Numbered from the stretch's first letter, positions 6,476 to 15,778 are shown. The stretch: DNA of 38,451 bases from an uncultured Sulfurovum sp. (GCA_902727895.1 CACVAP010000035.1:1-38451), one strand, 5' to 3'. Program-made: numbers and translations. The notes: generated by a model not told the origin, from the letters alone.

Positions 6476-8110
6476 ATGAGCAAGCAAACCATTAAAACTT
6501 CAGGGTTTTCTCTGGCTAAGGGAAAAAAGCTAACAGGTGATGATTATTTTGATGTAAAAACCATAGGTAACCTTACCATTGCGATTGTTTGTGATGGGGT
6601 AGGTTCTGCTGATGAAGGAGCTGAGGCTGCTAAACGGGTGACTACCCATCTTATGAGTAATTTTAAAAATCGTCCTCTTTCTTGGAGTATTGAAAAATCT
6701 ATCAAAACATTTACTAAGTCTATTAACGCTATTTTGTATGAAGAATCCATGGTTAATTATGAACGACCTGAGTTAGTGACAACGTTAACGATTGTGATTA
6801 TTGAAGGGAACAGACTTTATGGCGCGAATGTTGGGGACAGTCGCGTTTATTTGAAACGTGAAGATGTTTTAACACAGCTTTCTAAAGATCATGCAATGGA
6901 AGAAGAAGGCTATGAAGGGGTTCTAACTCAAGCTATGGGAATAGGTAAAGAAGTTGATCCTTATTATTTTGAAAACATTATTAATGAAAAAGATAAAATA
7001 TTACTTTGTTCAGATGGACTTTATACCATTATGAGTAACAATCGACTTGAGAATGGCATTGAAAATGGTTCACACTACTTGGTAAAACAAGCTTCTAAAC
7101 TTATGGAAGACAATCTCCCCGATGATACAACGGCTGTAACCATTGATATTTTAGGAATTGATCAAGTGGAAGAGTTGAAACAGCAAAAGCTTATTATTCC
7201 TGAGGATTTAGAAGTAGGGATGGTCATAGATGGTTATACACTTGAAAAATCACTCATTCAAAATGACCGAACTTGGCTTTGTTCCAATAAGGGAAAGAAC
7301 TATGTGTTAAAGTTTGCACCCATTGAAGCAATAGAAAGCCCTAAAATACTTGATCTTTTTGTGAAAGAAGCGTGGAATGCTAAACGGCTTAAAGCAGGCT
7401 TCTTTCCAAAGTCGGTTATTCCTAAAAATCGTACACATCGTTATTATGTGATGCAGTTGGTTGAAGGGGTTGACTTAAAAGAGTACTTGAAGAAGCGTAA
7501 ACTCTCAGTTGAAGATACAATCAACCTTGCTAAAACATTGTTAAAGATGAATCAGTATCTTCTAAAGTTTGACCTTGTTCATGGCGACATAAAACCTGAA
7601 AATATCATGGTAAAGGAACGTGATGGAAAACAAGTGTTTAAAGTAATTGATTTTGGTTCTATGACAGAGCTTTATAGTATAGACTCCAATGCAGGTACGC
7701 CTTCTTATTTGGCTCCTGAACGTTTTTCTGGTTCAAGTATTAATGAATCGAGTGAAATCTATTCTATTGGGGTAACCCTTTATGAGTCTTTAACGCAAGC
7801 TTTTCCTTTTGGGGAGATTGAGCCTTTTCAAACACCTAGTTTTAAGAAGGTGACGCCTCTTAGTAAATATAATAAAAATATTCCTTCTTGGGTGAGTTCT
7901 ATTATTTTTAGAGCGATTGAAAAAGAGAGTGATTTAAGATATAAGCATTATTCGGAAATGATGTTTGAAACTACTAATCCTTTAAAGGTAAAGCCTTACT
8001 TTAAAAAAGGAGCGTCTCTTTTAGAGCGTGAACCTGTACTTTTTTATCGTTCTTTATTTACGGTTTCGTTTATTGTTAATATGTTTTTAGTTGGCTATAT
8101 ATTACGCTAG
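6476..8110 (+). CDS. Bifunctional PP2C phosphatase-Ser/Thr protein kinase, membrane-anchored
   Basis: In this 544-residue fusion residues 1-226 are a PP2C phosphatase domain with metal-binding motifs CDG (39-41), GD (120-121), CSDG (178-181) and PDDTT (216-220). Residues about 245-510 are a protein kinase domain with Lys279, Glu298, HGDIKPEN (369-376, Asp371 catalytic), DFG (392-394) and APE (413-415). HGD replaces the usual HRD and the glycine-rich loop is degenerate. A single C-terminal transmembrane helix (about 525-543) would anchor it with the catalytic domains in the cytoplasm. Enzymes of this type can both phosphorylate and dephosphorylate a partner. It lies just upstream of amtB-glnK, which hints at control of nitrogen uptake, but a TerB-like gene is also near. 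The 5' end is duplicated at 3736. Confidence 0.88.
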   Translation: MSKQTIKTSGFSLAKGKKLTGDDYFDVKTIGNLTIAIVCDGVGSADEGAEAAKRVTTHLMSNFKNRPLSWSIEKSIKTFTKSINAILYEESMVNYERPELVTTLTIVIIEGNRLYGANVGDSRVYLKREDVLTQLSKDHAMEEEGYEGVLTQAMGIGKEVDPYYFENIINEKDKILLCSDGLYTIMSNNRLENGIENGSHYLVKQASKLMEDNLPDDTTAVTIDILGIDQVEELKQQKLIIPEDLEVGMVIDGYTLEKSLIQNDRTWLCSNKGKNYVLKFAPIEAIESPKILDLFVKEAWNAKRLKAGFFPKSVIPKNRTHRYYVMQLVEGVDLKEYLKKRKLSVEDTINLAKTLLKMNQYLLKFDLVHGDIKPENIMVKERDGKQVFKVIDFGSMTELYSIDSNAGTPSYLAPERFSGSSINESSEIYSIGVTLYESLTQAFPFGEIEPFQTPSFKKVTPLSKYNKNIPSWVSSIIFRAIEKESDLRYKHYSEMMFETTNPLKVKPYFKKGASLLEREPVLFYRSLFTVSFIVNMFLVGYILR

Positions 8111-8219
8111 CTTATTTTTTTATTAATTTTATATTGTTTATTTTTTATACAATTTACTTCTATACTATTGTTTAATTATGAGTTAAACTATGGGTATAAA
8201 AAATCAAAGGAGTAAATTT

Positions 8220-9530
8220 ATGAAAAATAAATTTCTAGCACTGCTAACATTGTTAGCTTTACCAATTTTTGCTTTTGCAGAAGATACACTTAACTCGGGT
8301 GATACAGCGTGGATGATGATGTCAACTGCACTTGTATTGCTAATGACACCAGCAGGTCTTGCACTTTTCTACACAGGTATGACAAGATCTAAGAATGCAT
8401 TAAACACATTTACAATGGTTATGGGAGCGTTTGTATTAGCATTTGTTGTATGGATTTCTGTAGGATATTCAATTGCCTTTGGTGCAAATGAAAATGCAAC
8501 CTTACAAAATGTATTTGGTGGATTTAACCATGTAATGCTTTCTGGTATTTCTTGGACTGATCTTTCTGGTTCTTACCCTACTTATGTATTTATTGCATTC
8601 CAAGGTACATTTGCAGCCATTACTGTAGCAATTGCAGCTGGTTCTGTTATTGGTCGTATGAAATTCTCAACATGGATGGTTATTGTAGTTTTATGGGGAA
8701 TTCTTGTTTATGCTCCTATTACACACATGGTATGGGGTGGAGACGGTGCTTACCTTTTTGATGCTGGTGCATTAGACTTTGCTGGTGGTACAGTTGTACA
8801 TATGAATGGTGGTTTAGCTGGTCTTGTTCTTGCTATCTTAGTTGGTAAAAGAGCTGGTCTTAATACGACAGCTATGAAACCTTTCTCAATTATTTTAACA
8901 GCAGTTGGTGCAGCGTTATTATGGTTTGGTTGGTATGGATTTAATGGTGGTTCTGCATTTGGTGCAAACGCTATTGCTGGTCTTGCTGTTCTTACAACAA
9001 CCATTGCTACGGCAGCAGGTGCTGTAACATGGATGTTACTTGAGTGGTTTGTTTATAAAAAAGCAACACTTCTTGGAATTGCGTCTGGTATTATTGCTGG
9101 TCTTGTAGCAATTACTCCTGCTGCTGGTTTTGTTGATGTATCTGGTGCCTTTATTCTTGGTATTGTTGGATCTATTGTTGCTTTCTTTGGTGTTATTAAA
9201 CTTAAAAAGATATTTGGTTACGACGATTCTCTTGATGCATTTGGTATTCACTTCCTAGCTGGTTTATGGGGTGCATTAGCAACAGCTTTCTTAGCACTTA
9301 ATGACAAAGACTTACTATGGGACGGACCTCTTAAAGAATCTGGAGACAGAATGGGACAGTTTTGGGTTCAACTTGAATCAGTAGTTATTGTTGGAGCATG
9401 GACTTTGGTTGGTACAATCGTTGTTTACTACATTGCATCTGCATTAACAGGTGGAGCAAGAGTTAGTGAAGAAGACGAGCATGCTGGTCTTGATGAGTCA
9501 GTACATGGTGAAAAAGGAATGAACCTTTAA
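8220..9530 (+). CDS. amtB: Ammonium transporter AmtB
   Basis: The Amt/Rh-family ammonium channel has 436 residues when started at ATG 8220. AAAGGAG (8206-8212) lies 7 nt upstream, and translation then begins with a good signal peptide (MKNKFLALLTLLALPIFAFA before EDTLNSGDTAW). The in-frame ATG at 8190 has no ribosome site and would put charged residues before the signal. About eleven transmembrane helices follow. Family landmarks include ALVLLMTPAGLALFYTGM, FAGGTVVHMNGGLAGLVLAI (pore histidine) and FGIHFLAGLWGALATAFLA (second pore histidine). It is followed 36 bp later by glnK, the usual pair in which the PII protein plugs the channel when nitrogen is plentiful. Confidence 0.97.
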   Translation: MKNKFLALLTLLALPIFAFAEDTLNSGDTAWMMMSTALVLLMTPAGLALFYTGMTRSKNALNTFTMVMGAFVLAFVVWISVGYSIAFGANENATLQNVFGGFNHVMLSGISWTDLSGSYPTYVFIAFQGTFAAITVAIAAGSVIGRMKFSTWMVIVVLWGILVYAPITHMVWGGDGAYLFDAGALDFAGGTVVHMNGGLAGLVLAILVGKRAGLNTTAMKPFSIILTAVGAALLWFGWYGFNGGSAFGANAIAGLAVLTTTIATAAGAVTWMLLEWFVYKKATLLGIASGIIAGLVAITPAAGFVDVSGAFILGIVGSIVAFFGVIKLKKIFGYDDSLDAFGIHFLAGLWGALATAFLALNDKDLLWDGPLKESGDRMGQFWVQLESVVIVGAWTLVGTIVVYYIASALTGGARVSEEDEHAGLDESVHGEKGMNL

Positions 9531-9545
9531 TAGGTTCGTTTTTAA

Positions 9546-9908
<363 letters not shown>

Positions 9909-9913
9909 TTTTT

Positions 9914-9938
9914 TAATCGGAGTAACATACTCCGATTA
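9914..9938 (+). terminator. Terminator after glnK
   Basis: TAATCGGAGT (9914-9923) pairs perfectly with ACTCCGATTA (9929-9938) around AACAT. There is no long T-run behind it, but a T-tract precedes it, so it may also serve on the minus strand. Confidence 0.65.
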
Positions 9939-9980
9939 TTGACAATTGTCAATTTAACAATTGCTTTTTTTTGTTATATT
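9938..9980 (+). promoter_or_regulatory. Globin promoter with Fnr/NssR-like palindrome at about -41.5
   Basis: ATTGACAATTGTCAAT (9938-9953) is a perfect palindrome of the form TTGAC-N4-GTCAA, close to Fnr sites (TTGAT-N4-ATCAA) and to the TTAAC-N4-GTTAA box bound by Campylobacter NssR. Its centre (9945.5) is about 41.5 bp before the start point predicted from the -10 box TATATT (9975-9980). This is the classical position for activation by a Crp/Fnr protein. The regulator gene at 10460 is the obvious candidate. Confidence 0.6.
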
Positions 9981-10005
9981 TTGCTATCAACAACAAGGAT
10001 AGAAA

Positions 10006-10428
10006 ATGAATGAACAGACAAAAGCAATTATTAAGTCGACAGCACCAGTACTAAAAAATCATGGTGAAGCCATTACCACAGCAATGTATAAAATACTATT
10101 TGCAAAACACCCCGAAGCACAAATCCTTTTTAAAGATGCCAGCAAAGATCAGCATAAAAAACTGGCTGCCATGGTGTATGCGTATGCAGCAAACATTGAT
10201 AACTTAGGAAGCCTACAAAAAGGTATTGATAAAGTTGCAAAGATTCATGTTGAAGTAAAAGTTTTACCTGAACATTATCCCTGGGTAGGTGAGGCACTTC
10301 TAGGCGCTATTAAAGAAGTACTTGGTGATGCAGCAACACCTGAAGTAATGGATGCTTGGGAAGAAGCTTATGGCTTTTTGGCAAAAGTATTTATTGCTAG
10401 AGAAGAAGAAATGTACGCTGGAAACTAG
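10006..10428 (+). CDS. cgb: Single-domain globin (Cgb type)
   Basis: The 140-residue haem protein of the bacterial haemoglobin family resembles Campylobacter jejuni Cgb and Vitreoscilla globin. It has Tyr28 at the B10 position (TTAMYKILF), the CD-corner Phe42 (ILFKD) and the proximal His81 in AKIHVEVKVLPEHYPWVG. There is no reductase domain, so it is not a flavohaemoglobin. In Campylobacter the related protein detoxifies nitric oxide to nitrate in the cytoplasm. The start has AAGGA 6 nt upstream. It is preceded by an Fnr-like palindrome and followed 31 bp later by a Crp/Fnr regulator, the same gene types that form the NO-response pair of Campylobacter. The NO role here is inferred. Confidence 0.92.
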   Translation: MNEQTKAIIKSTAPVLKNHGEAITTAMYKILFAKHPEAQILFKDASKDQHKKLAAMVYAYAANIDNLGSLQKGIDKVAKIHVEVKVLPEHYPWVGEALLGAIKEVLGDAATPEVMDAWEEAYGFLAKVFIAREEEMYAGN

Positions 10429-10447
10429 AAGATTAATCCGTAGATGA

Positions 10448-10453
10448 TATAAT
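10448..10453 (+). promoter_or_regulatory. -10 box giving a leaderless regulator mRNA
   Basis: TATAAT lies so close to the ATG at 10460 that transcription would begin at or next to the start codon. No ribosome site is present between the globin stop and this ATG. Confidence 0.4.
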
Positions 10454-10459
10454 CTTTCT

Positions 10460-11086
10460 ATGGAAAACAAATCAATAATTGACATACTGAAAAAAGTAAG
10501 TATGTTCTCATCTTTAGACGAGAGTGAATTAAAATCTTTAGCAGATATTTCGTATGTAGTGAAATATAAAGATGAAAGTAATGTGTTTTTAAAAGGGGAT
10601 GTCTCTTCTTCTCTTATGCTTCTTATTGAAGGTATTGTCAGTATTTTTAAACATGACAATAAGGGTAATGAGATTGTTATTGGTTATTTTACACGTTACA
10701 AATTATTGGCTGAAGCAGCAACACTAAGGCATACACCTCTTCCTTCATCGGCTACTTTTAAGTCTGATGGAGCAATCTTAAAAATTGATTTAGAGAAGTT
10801 TGAAGAACTCTTTATGTCCCATCCTCGCGTTTCACATGCTATCATCCAATCCTTACTTCATAAGATTGAACTTTTACAACAAAACATACATTTTAACATT
10901 GCTTCAAATTCTTCTGAAAAGATTCTTTTTTTCTATAAACAGAACCCTAAATTGAGTTTAGATTTAAAACAATATGAAATTGCTTCTATACTCGGAATGG
11001 TTCCTGAGACATTCTCTCGTAATGTAAAAAAGCTTCTTAAAGAGGGTAAACTAGAAAAAATAAACACAGGATATAAAGTTATTTAA
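10460..11086 (+). CDS. Crp/Fnr-family regulator, NssR-like
   Basis: The protein has 208 residues. The N-terminal beta-roll runs about 10-120 (VFLKGDVSSSLMLLIEGIVSIF, with the family's GD...M..I..G pattern). A dimer helix follows, and a C-terminal helix-turn-helix (about 165-205) contains YEIASILGMVPETFSRNVKKL, where E-x-x-SR matches the recognition helix of Fnr-type proteins that bind TTGA-like half-sites. It lacks the cysteine cluster of Fnr. Next to a Cgb-type globin this is the position of NssR, the nitrosative-stress activator of Campylobacter, and the palindrome before the globin fits such a protein. No ribosome site is seen; the message may be leaderless. The assignment to NO sensing rests on context. 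Confidence 0.8.
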   Translation: MENKSIIDILKKVSMFSSLDESELKSLADISYVVKYKDESNVFLKGDVSSSLMLLIEGIVSIFKHDNKGNEIVIGYFTRYKLLAEAATLRHTPLPSSATFKSDGAILKIDLEKFEELFMSHPRVSHAIIQSLLHKIELLQQNIHFNIASNSSEKILFFYKQNPKLSLDLKQYEIASILGMVPETFSRNVKKLLKEGKLEKINTGYKVI

Positions 11087-11217
11087 CAATAGCACTTATC
11101 CATTGAGTAGTACTGTAACGTGTCAATATTAATAACTATTGTTTATGTTATATATAAATAAAAATTATAATATTTAGGATAAAATGTCTCCTACAAAAGA
11201 ATATGTTAGGGATAAAG

Positions 11218-12153
11218 ATGCAGTTGATATTTATAGTTATTTTCGGAGCTTTACTGGGCTTTCTTTATGGAGCAAACAGTGATGGTTTTATTTTTTCTTC
11301 AAAGATTTGTCTTTTTGCTGGTTTAACTTTGATTATGCCTTCCCTTTTTAAATTTGAACTCAGTCATGTACAACTTGTGTGGGAACATAAAGCTGTATTA
11401 CTCAAAGGGCTTTTGGTAAACTATATTCTTCTACCTCTCATTGCCATTGGTATTGGTTTTGCAACAGGTGACTTTGGGATTACGGCTGGACTCTTTTTAG
11501 TGGCTGCTCTTTCTGGTGGAGGTATGGTAATGCACTGGATTAAAAAGTCAAAGGGTGATACATCTTTTGGTTTCTTGCTCCTTTTTATTAACTTGTTACT
11601 CATCTCTCTTTCTTTATTGATGTTACATGTTTTTGCAAGCTATGCAGCTGGTTATTTTGATGCTTCTTACGACCAAGAAGTAGGTATTTCACGGTTTGCT
11701 ACAGCTGTTGTTGTACTTTTAATTGTAGTACCATTTATTGCTTCTAGGATAGTTCGTCTTATCAAACCATTGGTAAGTGCTATTCAAACATATCAAAAAT
11801 ACATTTCGCATATTAGTATTTTTATTATTTTATTTTATCTTTTTGGTTTACAAAGTTCTCAAACTTTAGTCGATCTTTATGACTTTGAACCAGAACTATT
11901 TCTCATAGCATTTGGGGCAGTGGTTGTTTTTTATGCCTTAACTTTTTTGCTAGCTAAACTTATTTACAATTTAGAAAATCCTCAAGAACGTGCTGCTTTC
12001 TGGCATAGTATTACCCGTTACTTAACCTTAGCATTGGTTATTGCTACGTTCTCAGCAAGCTCTTTTGGCGTTTCAATGCTTTTACCAATTATGTTTGCAT
12101 ACATAGTACAAATTCCTCTTTCCGTGTACATCGCACAGAAACAGTTTAATTAA
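11218..12153 (+). CDS. SBF/ACR3-like membrane transporter
   Basis: The gene encodes 311 residues and about nine or ten hydrophobic helices, with the pattern of the bile acid:sodium symporter/arsenite ACR3 superfamily: LKGLLVNYILLPLIAIGIG followed by GLFLVAALSGGGMVMHWIKKSKGD, the discontinuous helix region that lines the substrate site. The substrate cannot be told; arsenite, an organic anion or something else is possible. ATG 11218 is preferred because TTAGGGA lies just upstream; the in-frame ATG at 11203 lacks a site. A TATAAT at about 11166 suggests its own promoter. No arsenic-resistance partner genes are adjacent, which argues against a simple ars operon. Confidence 0.65.
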   Translation: MQLIFIVIFGALLGFLYGANSDGFIFSSKICLFAGLTLIMPSLFKFELSHVQLVWEHKAVLLKGLLVNYILLPLIAIGIGFATGDFGITAGLFLVAALSGGGMVMHWIKKSKGDTSFGFLLLFINLLLISLSLLMLHVFASYAAGYFDASYDQEVGISRFATAVVVLLIVVPFIASRIVRLIKPLVSAIQTYQKYISHISIFIILFYLFGLQSSQTLVDLYDFEPELFLIAFGAVVVFYALTFLLAKLIYNLENPQERAAFWHSITRYLTLALVIATFSASSFGVSMLLPIMFAYIVQIPLSVYIAQKQFN

Positions 12154-12337
12154 CTTTTAAATTTTTTGGAAGTTTGTATGAAAGAAAGATATGAGTTAAG
12201 GGTTATACAAAGGGAGGGATGGGAGTCTTAGCTCATAGATAAAACAAGTAAAGGAGTTAAACAAGGTTTATCATCTTTCATAATAGTATTATAACCCATG
12301 GAGATAAACACATAGTCAATCAATAGTTAACTATTTG

Positions 12338-13399
12338 TTAATGACGAGGGGCTTTGACAATGTAGCGTGAATGTACCCAACCAGTTGTCTCTCTATAGTT
12401 GATTTGACACCATTTGATGCCTTCATCATTATGTTTACATTTTATGAGACGAATATGATTGGCACTGGGTAGTAGTTCATCAATGACTTTGTATCCTTGT
12501 CCAGCACCTTTTCTTACATTAAGTGTTTCATGGGAAGGAAGATTGGTAACTTGGTAATATGGGGCTGTGTTAACTTTTTTTGTTTTTTCTGTGCTTACAA
12601 AGCTGTAGACACCATAAAGTGCAAAGACGCTGAGAACTCCTAGGAAAAAATATTTGAGTTTAAAAAGTTTTTTTCTAAGAGACGTTAAAAGATCACTATT
12701 TTCTTTTTTTAATTCATTTATATGAAATATGGCTCTGTTTTTAGGGTTTCTTCTTGTTTGAACAGAAGAGCTTACTTCTTTTTTAAAAGTGGAGAACTTA
12801 AGATAAAATTCCTCATGCTTTTGCATTAAGTCCTCATCATTATTGAGTTGTTCTAAGAGCTTTTTAATACAAGAGATACCTATGGCATAGGCTAAGTTCG
12901 TGCCTTCTTTATTACTAAGCATGGCAATAACATTAGCAGTTTTATTACAAATGATGGGTGCACCACTGTTTCCTCTTGAAAATTTATAGTCTTCATCAGC
13001 TTTAATTTTTTTTATAAGATAAAAAGTATCATCTTCTGTGGAGTGAAGTTCAATAAAGTCTTTAAAAAGAGTAGCATGGATGGTACTCTTTTGCACAAGG
13101 TCTTTTTTAAAATTTGAAAAAGCAATAGTAGTAATGTTTAAGTCATGACAGGGAGCAAGTTGTAAAGTCATCTTTTTATGTTCTACAGAAGGAAGAAAAA
13201 TAATTGCCATATCTAAAAAACTATTTTGAACAACAATCTCTACAGGTTGGGCTTCAATAGTTGCATCTTGGACAGTGCCTAGTACATGTTGGCAAGTTAA
13301 AATATAAGTACCTTCTTGATTACTCTCAATTACAAAACCCGTTCCAAAGCTTTTGTTATCTTTATTGGAACTTTCAATATGCACAATATTCTTTGACAT
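12338..13399 (-). CDS. Membrane-anchored trypsin-like serine protease with bacterial SH3 domain
   Basis: The protein has 353 residues. Residues 1-185 form a trypsin-like protease domain with the triad His38 (TCQHVLG), Asp63 (SFLDMAII) and Ser145 (SRGNSGAPI). A charged linker with basic residues (RKKLFKLKY, 242-250) precedes a single transmembrane helix (about 250-268). Residues about 280-348 are an SH3b domain (ETLNVRKGAGQGYKV...TGWVHSRYI). There is no signal peptide, and the positive-inside rule puts the protease in the cytoplasm and the SH3 domain in the periplasm, where such domains usually bind cell wall. That arrangement suggests an envelope sensor coupled to internal proteolysis (inference). 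AAGGAG precedes the ATG. It is divergent from a lipoprotein-caspase-clostripain gene run. Confidence 0.85.
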   Translation of the reverse strand: MSKNIVHIESSNKDNKSFGTGFVIESNQEGTYILTCQHVLGTVQDATIEAQPVEIVVQNSFLDMAIIFLPSVEHKKMTLQLAPCHDLNITTIAFSNFKKDLVQKSTIHATLFKDFIELHSTEDDTFYLIKKIKADEDYKFSRGNSGAPIICNKTANVIAMLSNKEGTNLAYAIGISCIKKLLEQLNNDEDLMQKHEEFYLKFSTFKKEVSSSVQTRRNPKNRAIFHINELKKENSDLLTSLRKKLFKLKYFFLGVLSVFALYGVYSFVSTEKTKKVNTAPYYQVTNLPSHETLNVRKGAGQGYKVIDELLPSANHIRLIKCKHNDEGIKWCQINYRETTGWVHSRYIVKAPRH

Positions 13400-13776
13400 G
13401 TTGACTCCTTCTTTTATCTATTATTACATTTTAGTAAAACAATTTTAGTTAATTTACTGAAAAAATATGGGATAAATAAGTGGATTAAAAATAAAGAGGA
13501 AAGAACATAACTAGATATTAATAGTCATATGTTTTATTGTTGAAAATATAATAAAACAAATAAAAACTTTAAGTAAAATATTTAATTTTAACTACTATAA
13601 GAATTTACTTATGGTTAAAGTTTATAAGTACTAAAATATATAAAGACGTCTTAACAAACTGTAAGGAGCAAGAACGGTAAAAAAGTTCATAGCGTTAGAG
13701 AATGCTTTAATGATAAAAGTTGCTGTTGAGTCCAAAATCATAAAATAGGAAGTAGTATACTTGAAAGGATTGCGAA
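13400..13776. other. Divergent intergenic region of the protease locus
   Basis: This AT-rich stretch must hold the promoters of the leftward protease and the rightward lipoprotein gene. GAAAGGA at 13763-13769 is the lipoprotein ribosome site. On the minus strand a short frame, open from about 13740 to 13631, encodes a hydrophobic 36-residue tail ending YSLLRRLYIF. It has no ribosome site, so I do not call it a gene. No RNA gene or repeat was recognised. Confidence 0.5.
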
Positions 13777-14916
13777 ATGAATATGAAAAAACTAATGAAA
13801 CAAAGTATTTTGTTTTTGTTTGGAGGTTTATCTTTAGGGTGTGTTGGAAGTAACTCGGTACATCCAACGAATCTTGAAGGCTTGTTTCAGCAGAGGATTT
13901 TTTTTAGTGAGAAACCATTTGTTCAGACAGATGTTGAAGCAACTATTGCTTACCCTACGAATCAAGATAGTGATACAAGCAGAGAGAAAGGTATGGGTTT
14001 AGCAAGTTTAGGAAGTGCAATTGTTGGCAGCATTGCGCCTCAGTTGATTGAGAGAGGAGTTGACATGTTCGCTAACTCTATCGTTGCTTTATCTGGTAAA
14101 GATGATCAGAGTACTCAGATGTATGCAGAAGCATCGAACTTTTTTTATAAAAATGAAATGTTTAATATGCCAAATAAGACTCGACCTCAATTAAATATAC
14201 TTTTTGTTAGTGCTGTGTTTGGTGATTCTAAAGATAGATGGATACCAACTGGTTTAGATCATGATGAAAGAAATGTATTTAAAGCATTAAATATAGTTGG
14301 GAAACCTAACTTTTACATGGAGGCAAAACTTTTTCCAATTCCTGGGAATAAATATATGGAAATAGTTCCTACCTACATATTTTATAATCGATTGTTGAAT
14401 TCAAAGGGTATGGATACAAGAAGAGATTTAGCAATAAACTTTAGTTTTTTTGATTTAGAGAATCAATCGGACAGTAATTTAATTAGTCAGGAAAGTATTG
14501 TTTTTAAAGACATTCTGGTTGGGAAAGAATATGGCTCAAAAGAACTCGCTAAGGTACGGACAAAGTTTATGCAAATGCCTAGTATTTCAAGCGAAAAGCA
14601 AGGCTATAGTGGAGCGTATAATCTAAAAGTAAGTGTCACAGAAACACGTGATATCAATGAGTGGTTAGCTGCTTTAGGTGAAGAGATTTCGAATTCTAAA
14701 AACACAATATCTTCTAAACTCTATGTTACTAAAGAAGAGAAAATTAGATATGAAGAAAATCTTCAAAAGGCAAAATTAGAGTTAAAGTCTGTTCAAGCTC
14801 AAATTATACAAGCAAAAGAAAATGATACGAGTGAGCTTGAAATGCTTGAGTTGGAAACTAAATTAGTAAGTGCTGAAGCGAAAGTTAAGCGTAAACAATT
14901 GGGTTTGACTGATTGA
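13777..14916 (+). CDS. Lipoprotein of unknown function in the protease locus
   Basis: The 379-residue protein has a lipoprotein signal: basic start MNMKKLMKQ, hydrophobic stretch, lipobox LSLGC with Cys22. A helical segment with repeated small residues (GSAIVGSIAPQLIERGVDMF, about 78-97) is followed by a mixed beta domain (about 130-295) and a C-terminal coiled coil (about 315-379, rich in Glu, Lys and Ala). The family is not recognised. The middle part resembles the protein at 16919: both have AP-x-(L/I)-I-(E/D)-(R/K)-G followed by a beta-rich region with a conserved order of strands. The two genes flank two cysteine peptidases, so they may be substrates, scaffolds or sensors for them. It starts an operon with the caspase-like gene 28 bp downstream. 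Confidence 0.7.
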   Translation: MNMKKLMKQSILFLFGGLSLGCVGSNSVHPTNLEGLFQQRIFFSEKPFVQTDVEATIAYPTNQDSDTSREKGMGLASLGSAIVGSIAPQLIERGVDMFANSIVALSGKDDQSTQMYAEASNFFYKNEMFNMPNKTRPQLNILFVSAVFGDSKDRWIPTGLDHDERNVFKALNIVGKPNFYMEAKLFPIPGNKYMEIVPTYIFYNRLLNSKGMDTRRDLAINFSFFDLENQSDSNLISQESIVFKDILVGKEYGSKELAKVRTKFMQMPSISSEKQGYSGAYNLKVSVTETRDINEWLAALGEEISNSKNTISSKLYVTKEEKIRYEENLQKAKLELKSVQAQIIQAKENDTSELEMLELETKLVSAEAKVKRKQLGLTD

Positions 14917-14944
14917 AGTAAATAAAATTGAGAAAGGAAAAGTC

Positions 14945-15778
14945 ATGAAGAAAGGTATATCACTACATATTGGATTAAATGAGGTTGATGTTGGGTACTA
15001 CAAAAATCGATACTTCTTAAGTGCGTGTAAACAAGATACATTAGATATGGAGGAGATTGCTAGCTCTCAAAATTTTGAATTAAGTACTGTACTCCTTGAT
15101 GAAGAAGCAACTAGCGAAGCGATTATTAATGCCATTAAAGAAGCCAGTACACAGTTGATTGATGGGGATATTTTGTTTATTAGTTATTCAGGTCATGGAG
15201 CATATGTACCTGATAATAATAATGACGATAGTGATAAACAAGATGAAGTATGGTGTGTTTATGATAGGTTTCTTTTTGATGATGAATTACATTATTTATG
15301 GACACTCTTTGAAGAGGGTGTTCGCATTTTTATTGTTTCAGATAGTTGTCATAGTGGAACCATTACCAAAGAGATGAGATTTGGCAAAGAACCTATAGTG
15401 ACTAAGTCACTTGATGATTATGTTGCTAAAAATATTTATTTAAACGATGAACAGTTTTATATTAATAAGAAAAAAGAGCTACCTCCTGTTAAAGACGAAG
15501 ATTTAAAAGCCACAGTTAAATTGATTTCTGGATGTAAGGACAGTGAAAAGTCATTGATTTTAGGAGGAGATGAAAATAGTCTTTTAACCAAAGTGCTAAA
15601 AGAGGTATGGGATGCAGGTTATTTTGTAGGTACAACGCAAGAGTTTTTTGAGCAGATACAAGAAAAAGTAGTTGAAGAAGCCAAGAAGGAAGATAAAAAG
15701 CAAACGCCTCAACTCTATACAATTGGTAAGAAAAATGAAGCTTTTGAGACTCAAAAGCCATTTTCTGTTTTTGAATAA
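14945..15778 (+). CDS. Caspase-like cysteine peptidase (family C14, metacaspase type)
   Basis: The 277-residue protein has the caspase p20 fold signature. The catalytic dyad is His84 in FISYSGHGA and Cys135 in VSDSCHSGT, and it opens with the typical strand GISLHIGLNEVD. An Asp/Asn-rich loop directly after the histidine (PDNNNDDSDKQDE, 89-101) could bind calcium, as in some metacaspases. There is no signal peptide, so it should act in the cytoplasm. Such enzymes cleave after basic residues and in bacteria take part in cell death, phage defence or protein turnover. It sits between the lipoprotein gene and a clostripain-like gene, likely co-transcribed. AAAGGA gives a good ribosome site. Confidence 0.88.
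   Translation: MKKGISLHIGLNEVDVGYYKNRYFLSACKQDTLDMEEIASSQNFELSTVLLDEEATSEAIINAIKEASTQLIDGDILFISYSGHGAYVPDNNNDDSDKQDEVWCVYDRFLFDDELHYLWTLFEEGVRIFIVSDSCHSGTITKEMRFGKEPIVTKSLDDYVAKNIYLNDEQFYINKKKELPPVKDEDLKATVKLISGCKDSEKSLILGGDENSLLTKVLKEVWDAGYFVGTTQEFFEQIQEKVVEEAKKEDKKQTPQLYTIGKKNEAFETQKPFSVFE

Noticed and set aside
10006-10428. Flavohaemoglobin (hmp)
   Set aside because: Only the globin domain is present; there is no FAD/NAD reductase domain before the next gene.
11184-11282. Short frame MSPTKEYVRDKDAVDIYSYF overlapping the transporter start
   Set aside because: It has a fair AGGA upstream but overlaps the transporter in another frame and shows no leader-peptide features, so I take it as chance.
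12322-12335. Palindrome AATAGTTAACTATT as a terminator or operator
   Set aside because: It is AT-only apart from one G and one C, has no loop or T-run, and lies just after the stop of the protease gene; the signal is too weak to call.
13631-13867. Minus-strand frame overlapping the lipoprotein start
   Set aside because: Its first half is opposite the signal peptide of the lipoprotein and no ribosome site precedes any start codon; only the hydrophobic tail is slightly protein-like.
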